From assembly GCA_020721485.1 (NCBI GenBank), contig DYMR01000128.1, positions 1 through 5,626 of the forward strand: a stretch of DNA of 5,626 nt, read 5' to 3'. Made by a program: the position numbers and the translations under genes. The notes below the pieces were generated by a model. The model was not told the origin of the DNA and searched no databases. It saw only the letters and a program-made list of their open reading frames with translations. This document shows, in pieces, positions 1 through 5,624 of the stretch. The stretch comes from Halothiobacillus neapolitanus (GTDB lineage: Bacteria > Pseudomonadota > Gammaproteobacteria > Halothiobacillales > Halothiobacillaceae). Numbering within the stretch: the first letter of the stretch is position 1; the number at the start of each line of letters is the position of its first letter.

Positions 1-377
1 GGCAGGGTGCTGCGCGCCTGGTTCACGCAGGCTTCGATGCTGCGATTGGCGATGACCTGCCCCAAGGCGATGCCTTGATTGTTCGCGCGGGTGATGCGCG
101 TCATGCCGAAGTGTCCGGCGTCTACCACGCGCACTTCTTCGATGGCTTGCGCCCGTGCGGTGGTGGCGTCGTCGATCAGGCCGAGGGCATCGAGGTAGCG
201 CCAAGAGCCTTCAGACAAGGCGGTGAGGCGCGCATCGAAACTCGGTGAGGCGCCCGGTGCTGCGCGTTCGAGCACGGTGACGCGCCAGCCTTCTTGCACG
301 AGGGCATGGGCGAGGACGCCGCCGACCATGCCGCCGCCCACGATCAAAATATCGGTGAAGGGAGTGGCCGGGTTCAT
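1..377 (-). CDS. ubiH: UbiH-family FAD-dependent ubiquinone biosynthesis hydroxylase, N-terminal part (cut by window edge)
   Basis: Only the first 125 codons are present; the gene continues past base 1. The visible part starts MNPATPFTDILIVGGGMVGG and carries the Rossmann FAD-binding motif GGGMVG at residues 14-19, with the acidic end of the second beta strand at E37. It then has FDARLTALS at 47-55, the counterpart of the FDGRAIALA segment in E. coli UbiH, and further on a GHFG and an ALGQV segment that also match UbiH. The family hydroxylates the aromatic ring of ubiquinone precursors at the membrane using FAD, NAD(P)H and O2. The ATG (377-375) overlaps the pepP stop codon (376-374) as ATGA, and no good Shine-Dalgarno precedes it, so translation probably depends on pepP. 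The ygfB-pepP-ubiH order supports ubiH over the paralogues ubiI and ubiF, although these cannot be fully separated from the N-terminus alone. Confidence 0.9.
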   Translation of the reverse strand, partial: MNPATPFTDILIVGGGMVGGVLAHALVQEGWRVTVLERAAPGASPSFDARLTALSEGSWRYLDALGLIDDATTARAQAIEEVRVVDAGHFGMTRITRANNQGIALGQVIANRSIEACVNQARSTL

Positions 378-1714
378 GCGGAACGGGGGCTGCGGCGGGC
401 GAATAGGGCTTCGATGTCCGCGACGGTTTTCGGCACCGCGCGGGTCAGAACTTCGCGCCCCTTGGCGGTGACGAGCACATCGTCTTCAATGCGCACGCCA
501 ATGCCTCGGTAGGCTTTGGGCAGGTCGTCGGCCTCATCGAGATACAGCCCCGGTTCCACGGTGAGCACCATGCCGGGTTCGAGCGCGCGCCATGCGCCGT
601 CTTGCTTGTAGCGCCCGACATCATGCACATCCAGACCCAGCCAATGCCCGGTGCGGTGCATGAAAAACCGGCGGTAGCGGGTTTCTTCGAGCGCCGCGTG
701 CAGCGGCCCTTCGATGAGTTTGAGTTCGATGAGCCCTCGGGCGATGACTTCGACGGCGGCCTGATGTGGCGCGTCGAAGGAGGCGCCGGGGGTGATCGCG
801 GCGATGGCGGCTTCCTGCGCGGCCAGCACCAGTTCGTAAATGGCGCGCTGTGCGGGCGTGAACACGCCATCGACCGGCCACACGCGGGTAATGTCGCCGG
901 CGTACTGCTCGATTTCGGCACCCGCGTCGATCAACACGAGCTGGCCGGCTTCTAATTTGGCGCTGTTGTCGCGGTAATGCAGGGTGCAGGCGTGGTGGCC
1001 GGACGCCACAATCGGTGCGAAGGAAGGTTCGCCGTGGTGTTGCTGAAATACGCGGTGGAGTTGGGCGGCGAGTTCGTATTCATACATGCCCTCGGCCACG
1101 GCGGCGGCGGCGGTGAGATGCGCTTCCGCCGATACGGCAGCGGCGCGGCGCAAGTGGGCGATTTCCGTGGGCGATTTGATGAGGCGCATTTCATGCAGCG
1201 GCTCAGCCAAATCCTTGAGGGTTTGCGGCGGCACGGCACCGCTGCGCGCTTTTTGCCGCAGGGAATCTAAAGCGTTCAGCGTATTGAGCACCCATTCATG
1301 CTCGGCAAAGGGCAGGGTCACGCGCTCGTACGCTGCGATGAGTTCGGGCAGCCGTTCATCGAATTCCGCCAGATCAAAGGCTTGATCGGCGCCGTAGTGC
1401 TGGCAGGCGCCTTCTAAACCCACGCGCGCGCCTTCCCAACGCGCCCGCTCGGGATCAAACGGTTGCACGAACAGCACGATTTCGCCCTCGGCGCGTTTCG
1501 GGCACAGCAACAACACCGCATCGGCTTCGTTTAAGCCGGTGAGATACCAGAAATCACTCGATTGTCGGAACGGGAAGTGGTTGTCGTTGTTGCGAATCGT
1601 TTCGGTGGCGGCGGGCACCAGCACGGCGGATTTTTTGCCCACGCGCTTGAGCAATTCTTTGCGGCGACGGGCGTATTCTTTGCGATCCGGCGGGCTGGGG
1701 TGGCAATGCGGCAT
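374..1714 (-). CDS. pepP: Xaa-Pro aminopeptidase (aminopeptidase P II, M24B)
   Basis: This 446-residue cytosolic metallopeptidase removes the N-terminal residue from peptides with proline in position 2; E. coli PepP has 441 residues. An N-terminal domain (about 1-170, with RNNDNHFPFRQSSDFWYLTG at 41-60) precedes the C-terminal pita-bread catalytic domain. All five dinuclear-metal ligands can be read: D263 (LIDAG), D274 (AGDITR), H357 (TGHWLG), E387 (TVEPG) and E410 (VRIED). The catalytic-site histidines H246 (LHYRDN), H353 and H364 (DVHDVG) are also present, so the enzyme should be active. The ATG at 1714 is chosen because AGGAG lies six bases upstream and the protein then matches the family length. 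A TTG at 1759 would add 15 residues with no good ribosome site. It is second in the ygfB-pepP-ubiH operon, 58 nt after ygfB, and overlaps ubiH by four bases. Confidence 0.96.
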   Translation of the reverse strand: MPHCHPSPPDRKEYARRRKELLKRVGKKSAVLVPAATETIRNNDNHFPFRQSSDFWYLTGLNEADAVLLLCPKRAEGEIVLFVQPFDPERARWEGARVGLEGACQHYGADQAFDLAEFDERLPELIAAYERVTLPFAEHEWVLNTLNALDSLRQKARSGAVPPQTLKDLAEPLHEMRLIKSPTEIAHLRRAAAVSAEAHLTAAAAVAEGMYEYELAAQLHRVFQQHHGEPSFAPIVASGHHACTLHYRDNSAKLEAGQLVLIDAGAEIEQYAGDITRVWPVDGVFTPAQRAIYELVLAAQEAAIAAITPGASFDAPHQAAVEVIARGLIELKLIEGPLHAALEETRYRRFFMHRTGHWLGLDVHDVGRYKQDGAWRALEPGMVLTVEPGLYLDEADDLPKAYRGIGVRIEDDVLVTAKGREVLTRAVPKTVADIEALFARRSPRSA

Positions 1715-1720
1715 GGGAAA

Positions 1721-1725
1721 CTCCT
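1721..1725 (-). promoter_or_regulatory. Ribosome binding site of pepP
   Basis: On the minus strand this reads AGGAG, six bases before the ATG at 1714-1712. It decides between that ATG and the in-frame TTG at 1759, which has no comparable site. Confidence 0.8.
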
Positions 1726-1749
1726 GCGGCGGCGAATGAGCGTCAATCG

Positions 1750-1764
1750 GCGGGCTCAACCCGC
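1750..1764 (-). other. Small GC hairpin between ygfB and pepP
   Basis: The transcript strand reads GCGGG-TTGAG-CCCGC, a perfect five-pair stem with a five-base loop. It lies 8 nt after the ygfB stop and about 25 nt before the pepP Shine-Dalgarno. No T-run follows, so it is not a standard intrinsic terminator. It could affect mRNA stability or tune pepP translation, or be chance in GC-rich DNA. The rejected TTG start of pepP (1759-1757) lies inside the loop. Confidence 0.35.
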
Positions 1765-1772
1765 GTCGTTCG

Positions 1773-2333
1773 TTAATGCGCGCGCGCGGCGGGCGGCACG
1801 GGCGGGTGGCGATTGATAAACAACACGATCAGCGCGGCGCTCAAATAATCGGTGATTTCTTGCAGATATTGTTCGTCCTCTTCCGTCGGGTTCTGCTCGG
1901 CATGGGCGTCGATGCCGCACAGGCTCACCAGATCATCGAACACTTCCCGCGCTTCTGGGGATAGTTGTTCCGGCGCGCTGCCACCGCCGCGCGCATACCC
2001 ATAAAGCAGGCTTTGCGCCAAATCGATCAAGCCTTGCAAGCGCGTGGACAGCGGGGTGTCCTCATCGGGCAGCAAAAAACTCAAGCCGAGTTGATCGGCG
2101 CCGGTTAATTCATGCACCACGGCATCAAACACCTGGCGTAATTCGGCGGGAATGGTCAGGCCGTCGGTGGGTTCTTCGGATAATTCTTCGAGCCATTGCG
2201 CGAGGGTGGCGTGACCGGCACCCAGCCACAGCCCCAGCAGCACGCCCTGCGCCTCGCTTGGGTTCAAGCTACTGCCGAGGTCATCCAGCGCATCGGCGCA
2301 GCGGAGATAATCGAAGGAAGGGGAATCGGTCAT
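1773..2333 (-). CDS. ygfB: YgfB/UPF0149 family protein
   Basis: This is a 186-residue, acidic, all-helical protein of the UPF0149 (YgfB/YecA) family. Family landmarks are NPSEAQGVLLG at 24-34, the LLPDED turn at 88-92, LLYGYARGGG at 109-118 and the C-terminal acidic helix EEDEQYLQEITDYLSAAL at 151-168. The molecular role of the family is not well settled; in Pseudomonas aeruginosa YgfB has been linked to beta-lactamase regulation. The C-terminus ends in a short Pro/Ala-rich tail. The ATG at 2333 is chosen because similarity begins there: the frame stays open upstream for another 126 codons, but that stretch has no family resemblance and runs through the divergent promoter region into the opposite gene. 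The Shine-Dalgarno is weak (GATGAG, six bases before the ATG). It is the first gene of the leftward ygfB-pepP-ubiH operon. Confidence 0.92.
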   Translation of the reverse strand: MTDSPSFDYLRCADALDDLGSSLNPSEAQGVLLGLWLGAGHATLAQWLEELSEEPTDGLTIPAELRQVFDAVVHELTGADQLGLSFLLPDEDTPLSTRLQGLIDLAQSLLYGYARGGGSAPEQLSPEAREVFDDLVSLCGIDAHAEQNPTEEDEQYLQEITDYLSAALIVLFINRHPPVPPAARAH

Positions 2334-2483
2334 GTCAAACTCATCAGTGGCGCGTGAAGGATGAACGGCATTGTCATGGCTTTGGTGCCGAAATGGTAGA
2401 CTGCCGGTGCGTCGGGCGTGGCTTAATTCGATTTTAACCGTATCCCCGGTCGCGGATTCCATATTCGAACAGTTCAGGAAAGA
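2334..2483. promoter_or_regulatory. Divergent intergenic region between ygfB and the zapA operon
   Basis: These 150 bases separate the first genes of two divergent operons, so both promoters should lie here or just inside the flanking genes. The region is more AT-rich in its right half (around 2422-2440 and 2459-2483). No strong paired -35/-10 is visible on either strand, and I see no clear operator palindrome. Confidence 0.6.
2394..2402 (+). promoter_or_regulatory. Candidate extended -10 promoter for the coiled-coil gene/zapA operon
   Basis: TGGTAGACT fits an extended -10 (TGn followed by a 4/6 match to TATAAT) and would start transcription near 2409, about 75 nt before the first start codon. 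A TTGTCA at 2371-2376 resembles a -35 but sits 20 nt from the TAGACT hexamer, longer than usual. This is a weak call made by eye. Confidence 0.25.
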
Positions 2484-2753
2484 ATGCGCATGTCTGTTGA
2501 TCCCGCCGATTCTGTTGTGCTTGATTCCCCCGCCGTGGGCGCGCCCGATGCGTCGGTTGATCGCCTGACGCAGCGGGTGGAATCCTTGGTCGATGCGGCC
2601 TTGGCGCTGGCTCAGCGCGCGCAAGAATATCGTGAAACCGCCGAACGATTGGCGGAAGATAACGCCCGATTGCGGCAGGTTTTGCAGCACACGCAAACGC
2701 AAATTACTCAACTGAGTCAGCAGATTCGCAGCTTGGAGGATATGGGGTCATGA
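2484..2753 (+). CDS. Small coiled-coil protein upstream of zapA (TIGR02449-like)
   Basis: The protein has 89 residues: a probably disordered N-terminus (about 1-23, rich in D, P, S and V), then one long heptad-patterned helix from about 25 to 86 (leucine/valine/isoleucine at regular spacing, many E, Q and R). There is no signal peptide or membrane segment. A short coiled-coil protein directly before zapA is typical of Gammaproteobacteria (TIGR02449 family). By position and shape it resembles ZapB-like or ZauP-like partners of ZapA, but that role is inference. Two in-frame starts lie close together: ATG at 2484 and ATG at 2490. The purine run AGGAAAG (2476-2482) is slightly close to the first and slightly far from the second, so the start is uncertain by two codons. 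Its TGA overlaps the zapA ATG (ATGA), implying coupled translation and matched amounts. Confidence 0.85.
   Translation: MRMSVDPADSVVLDSPAVGAPDASVDRLTQRVESLVDAALALAQRAQEYRETAERLAEDNARLRQVLQHTQTQITQLSQQIRSLEDMGS
2735..2740 (+). promoter_or_regulatory. Ribosome binding site of zapA
   Basis: GGAGGA lies inside the end of the upstream coiled-coil gene, nine bases before the zapA ATG at 2750. It confirms the start that overlaps the preceding stop codon. Confidence 0.7.
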
Positions 2754-3055
2754 GTGCCATCAAGCCCGTCACGGTGCGGATTCTCGATAAAGATTACAAA
2801 ATTGCCTGCCCGCCCGAAGAGCAGGCGGTGTTGTTTCGCACCGCCGATTTTTTGAATCAGGAAATGCAGAAGGTCAAGCGCAGCAGCCAAACCCTGAGCA
2901 CCGAGCGGGTGGCGGTACTGGCCGCCTTGAACATCGCCCGCGAGCTGATCGAGCTCGGTGCGCCGCCGCCCGTGCGGGAAAACACCGCCGAACTCATCGA
3001 GCGAATTGACGAGGCATTGGCAAAAATTTCTCATTCAGACGGCGCCCGTGCCTAA
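2750..3055 (+). CDS. zapA: Cell division protein ZapA
   Basis: This 101-residue cytosolic protein belongs to the ZapA family, which binds FtsZ and bundles its filaments at the division ring. The N-terminal beta-hairpin region reads VTVRILDKDYKIACPPEE (7-24), with the usual YKI.CP pattern. Next comes an amphipathic helix (25-44), then the family signature STERVAVLAALNIARELIEL (50-69). A C-terminal helix (about 77-93) would form the dimer/tetramer coiled coil. Length agrees with other ZapA proteins (about 100-110). It overlaps the upstream coiled-coil gene by four bases and has a strong Shine-Dalgarno. The next gene begins after only 44 nt with no terminator in between, so it is probably co-transcribed. 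Confidence 0.95.
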   Translation: MSAIKPVTVRILDKDYKIACPPEEQAVLFRTADFLNQEMQKVKRSSQTLSTERVAVLAALNIARELIELGAPPPVRENTAELIERIDEALAKISHSDGARA

Positions 3056-3084
3056 ACCCGCCGATCCCACAAGGACGAGCGCAT

Positions 3085-3089
3085 AAGGA
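3085..3089 (+). promoter_or_regulatory. Ribosome binding site of the EAL-domain gene
   Basis: AAGGA stands ten bases before the ATG at 3100. A nearer ATG at 3092 opens only a three-codon frame (ATG CCC AGA TGA) that closes across the real start, so 3100 is the start of the long protein. The 44-nt gap after zapA holds no visible promoter or terminator. Confidence 0.55.
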
Positions 3090-3099
3090 TTATGCCCAG

Positions 3100-5328
3100 A
3101 TGAATACTTTTCTTCCCGACACTCCGCCCCCCGAGCTGACCTTGATGGATCGGCTGTGGCGCGGCGCGTTCGTGGCGGTGTTGTGGCTCGCGCTGGCCGT
3201 GCTCACGGACGCACTGTTTCCCGGCGGTGCCACCACGCAAGTGGTCGGTTTATGGCCTGCCGATGCCATCGCCTTGGGTTTTGTGCTGGCTTGGGGTGCC
3301 CGTGCGCTGGTGCCCATGCTGTTTGTCGCGGTGTTGTTCTGGAATCATTGGGCGGCGGATCAAACTTGGGTTGAATCCTTGATTGGCGCGGCTGCGTTGT
3401 CGGTCAGCTTGATCCTGCTGGGGCAATTCCGGCAGTTTTTACAGCGGCGCGTACACAGTCTGTACGGGCGGCGGTTATTGGGTTTGCCGCTCGCCGCCTT
3501 GATGATGGCGACCTTGGTCACGGCGCTCGGGATTTGGCAAAACCCCGCTTGGGTGGCCGATCATCGCGCCATCGCCTTGTATTGGTTTGCCGAAGCGGTC
3601 AGCCTGCTCATATTCACCCCGTTGGTGCTGAGCTGCCTGCACGAAAGTTGCGCGAGCGTGTGGCAGGGCTTAACCCGCTTGCGTACCCAACAGCCAAGCG
3701 TGTTCGGCTGGACTTTGGGTTGGCTGGGGCTGGCGGTGCTGTCCCTGCTGCTGATGTGGGGGCTGCGCGCCGGCATGGTGCTCGATTACAACGCATCGGG
3801 CTTGATCGGTTTGGTCGTGCTGATTCTGGCGGTGCATACCCTGCCCATTCAGGTGGTGCGCCCGGTCATGGCGGCCTATGTGTTGGCCTGGGTTTGGCTG
3901 AATGCGGCGTTGGCCCTGCGGGTTTCGGCCACATCGTCCGAGGTGCTGGGCGATGAAGCGCTGGTGTTTGTGGCGGCGGTGTTGGCGGTCGTTGCCACCG
4001 AGATGATGCAAATTTACCGGCAATCCGAGCAACGCTTGGCCAAACGCTTAACCACGGATGCGCTCACCGATTTGCAAAACGATGATGGCTTGGCGCAAAC
4101 GCTGAAGGAATGGCCGAAGGACGCAAACGGGGAAATGCAGCCGCTGACCGTGATTGGCTTGCACCTGCCGGATTTGGAAGAAATCGACGCCCTGATGGGG
4201 CATGAAGAAAGCAACCGCATCGAACAGCGCGTGGCGGAAGTGATTCGCGCCGTGGGGTTCGGCTTGGTCAGCGCGCGGGTGCGACCGGGGTTGTTCATCC
4301 TGTGTGTCAACGCCGGGCAGCTGGGCTCGCGCGCGCCCGATCTCGCGCGGCGCATTCGGCTGGGCGTGGAGGCGGAACGCCGAATGCTCGGTGCCGGTTC
4401 CCGCTATTTCCGCTTAGCGCTGACCGTATTCAATGCCGCGCAAACCCGTGATTTGGGGCAACTCACCTCGGCGGTATTGGCCGGCTGCCAACGGGCGCTG
4501 AGCCAGCGCAGCCAACTGGTTCATGTGGAAGATGATTTGTCCGTCCTGCTCGATTACCGCGTGCAAGAACTCTCCTGGGTGCAGCGGATTCGCGCCGTCC
4601 TCAATGGCGATGAACAGGCGGGGCGGTTCGAGTTGTATGCGCAAACCATCCGCGATACCCGCCATCCGGACATCAAAGCGTTCGAGGTGCTGCTGCGCTG
4701 GCGCACGCCGGAAGGTGAGCTGATGGCGCCGGCGAGTTTTCTGCCGATTGCCGAACGCTTTGGACTGATGACGGCGGTCGATAGCTGGGTATTGCGCGAA
4801 ACCTTGCGGCAATTTGCGGGTTCCCCGTGGGCGGCGGAAATCAGCAAAGTCTCGATCAACCTATCCGGTGCGAGTTTGGTGGACCCGAACATCACGCGGG
4901 AAATTCAGCAAGCCTTAGAACGCAGCGGCTGCCGTGCCGAGCAAATCTGCTTTGAAATCACCGAAACCATGGTGATTAACGATGTCGCCCAAGCGCGACA
5001 GGCCGTGGTCGCCATTAAAGAACTGGGCTGCAAAATTTCCCTAGATGACTTCGGTACGGGGCTGTCCACCTTCTCCTACCTCAAGCGGTTCCCCTTTGAT
5101 TTTCTCAAGATCGACGGCGAATTTGTGCAACACATCGTTGAATCGCGCATTGATCGAGCCATCGTCGAATCCATCCAAAGCATCGCCTTCGAGATGGACA
5201 CCATCACCATCGCGGAATTTGTCGAAACCAAAGATCAGGCCGAAGTGCTGCGCCAGATCGGCGTGTTTTTTCACCAAGGCTACGGCGTGGCGAAACCCCA
5301 ACCGCTGGGGAATTTCCTGATTCCTTAA
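3100..5328 (+). CDS. Membrane-bound c-di-GMP phosphodiesterase: MASE1-like sensor, degenerate GGDEF, intact EAL
   Basis: This 742-residue protein has three parts. Residues about 20-305 hold eight to ten hydrophobic segments with a LWPADAIALG motif (51-60) and WFAEAVSLLIFTPLVL (162-177), which resemble the MASE1 integral-membrane sensor domain. Residues about 315-480 are a GGDEF fold that starts DALTDLQNDDGL (320-331), but the catalytic signature is replaced by RPGLF (395-399) and the RxxD inhibitory site is missing, so it should not make c-di-GMP. Residues about 488-742 are an EAL domain with EVLLRW (E529), SINLSG (N587), FEITET (E619), DDFGTG (D649, D650), FLKID (K670), AEFVET (E706, E709) and HQGYG (Q726). 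All the usual metal and catalytic positions are kept, so hydrolysis of c-di-GMP to pGpG at the inner membrane is predicted. Variations are EVL for EAL and F for G in the AEGVE motif. It probably shares the zapA transcript. The ligand sensed is unknown. Confidence 0.88.
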   Translation: MNTFLPDTPPPELTLMDRLWRGAFVAVLWLALAVLTDALFPGGATTQVVGLWPADAIALGFVLAWGARALVPMLFVAVLFWNHWAADQTWVESLIGAAALSVSLILLGQFRQFLQRRVHSLYGRRLLGLPLAALMMATLVTALGIWQNPAWVADHRAIALYWFAEAVSLLIFTPLVLSCLHESCASVWQGLTRLRTQQPSVFGWTLGWLGLAVLSLLLMWGLRAGMVLDYNASGLIGLVVLILAVHTLPIQVVRPVMAAYVLAWVWLNAALALRVSATSSEVLGDEALVFVAAVLAVVATEMMQIYRQSEQRLAKRLTTDALTDLQNDDGLAQTLKEWPKDANGEMQPLTVIGLHLPDLEEIDALMGHEESNRIEQRVAEVIRAVGFGLVSARVRPGLFILCVNAGQLGSRAPDLARRIRLGVEAERRMLGAGSRYFRLALTVFNAAQTRDLGQLTSAVLAGCQRALSQRSQLVHVEDDLSVLLDYRVQELSWVQRIRAVLNGDEQAGRFELYAQTIRDTRHPDIKAFEVLLRWRTPEGELMAPASFLPIAERFGLMTAVDSWVLRETLRQFAGSPWAAEISKVSINLSGASLVDPNITREIQQALERSGCRAEQICFEITETMVINDVAQARQAVVAIKELGCKISLDDFGTGLSTFSYLKRFPFDFLKIDGEFVQHIVESRIDRAIVESIQSIAFEMDTITIAEFVETKDQAEVLRQIGVFFHQGYGVAKPQPLGNFLIP

Positions 5329-5558
5329 AATGGCTTTAACCCTTCCTTTTGAGGTGGGCGCGGTGTGTGACGCCCTGGAGTTGGCCTGCCGCGCGCGGTT
5401 TAATTTGGGTGTTACACCCTCTCCCTTGAGGGGGCAGGTCTTGGCCTGCCACAGGTGGTTGGGGGGGCTCCCTCCCCATTGATGGGCTGGGGTTGGTCTG
5501 CCACAGGCGGTTGAATTGGGGGGTGTTGCTCACTCCCCCTTGAAGGGGGCATGTGTTG

Positions 5559-5571
5559 GCCTGCCACAGGC
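5559..5571. repeat. Small inverted repeat in the repeat head, best copy
   Basis: GCCTG-CCA-CAGGC is a perfect five-pair palindrome with a three-base centre in unit 4. Unit 2 (5444-5456) has the same with one G:T pair and unit 3 carries one mismatch. In unit 1 the second arm is lost. Confidence 0.6.
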
Positions 5572-5589
5572 GGTTGACGGGGTGTTACA

Positions 5590-5612
5590 CCCTCCCCCTT
5601 GAGGGGGGAGGG
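5590..5612. repeat. Long C/G hairpin of the last repeat unit
   Basis: CCCTCCCCC (5590-5598), loop TTGA, and GGGGGGAGGG (5603-5612) can form a nine-pair stem with one bulged G. It has no following T-run on the plus strand, so it is not a classic intrinsic terminator, although such a stem could still slow or stop polymerase or protect a 3' end of the EAL-gene message. Confidence 0.6.
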
Positions 5613-5624
5613 CAGGGGTGGGGG
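5603..5624 (+). other. Putative G-quadruplex motif
   Basis: Four G-tracts of 6, 3, 4 and 5 (5603-5608, 5610-5612, 5615-5618, 5620-5624) are separated by loops A, CA and T. This meets the usual G3+N1-7 rule with very short loops, a form that favours stable parallel quadruplexes. It shares its first two tracts with the C/G hairpin, so the two structures would exclude each other. Confidence 0.5.

Noticed and set aside
320..399. Residues 320-399 of the 742-residue protein (nucleotides 4057-4296) as an active diguanylate cyclase. Coordinates here are residues.
   Set aside because: The fold is recognisable from DALTDLQN, but RPGLF replaces GGDEF and removes the metal-binding and catalytic acids.
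602..955. Plus-strand open frame of 117 codons within pepP.
   Set aside because: It lies antisense to an intact pepP with all catalytic residues, so it is a shadow of the high-GC codon pattern.
1715..1759. TTG start giving pepP 15 extra N-terminal residues.
   Set aside because: It lies inside a hairpin loop and lacks a ribosome site, whereas the ATG at 1714 has AGGAG at ideal spacing and gives the usual family length.
2371..2399. Standard sigma-70 promoter TTGTCA with a 17-base spacer to TGGTAG.
   Set aside because: The -10 hexamer at that spacing matches TATAAT poorly. The better -10 (TAGACT) is 20 nt away, so only a weak extended -10 is listed.
2334..2711. In-frame 126-codon upstream extension of ygfB (312-residue open frame on the minus strand).
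   Set aside because: The extension has no YgfB-family resemblance, crosses the divergent promoter region and overlaps the opposite coiled-coil gene. The family-like protein begins at the ATG at 2333.
5329..5380. Intrinsic terminator directly after the EAL gene.
   Set aside because: No stem followed by a T-run is visible here. The only strong stems are the repeat palindromes further right, and these lack T-runs.
5336..5533. Minus-strand open frame of 65 codons over the repeat array.
   Set aside because: It is a translation of the G/C-run repeats, rich in P, G, Q and R, with no recognisable domain.
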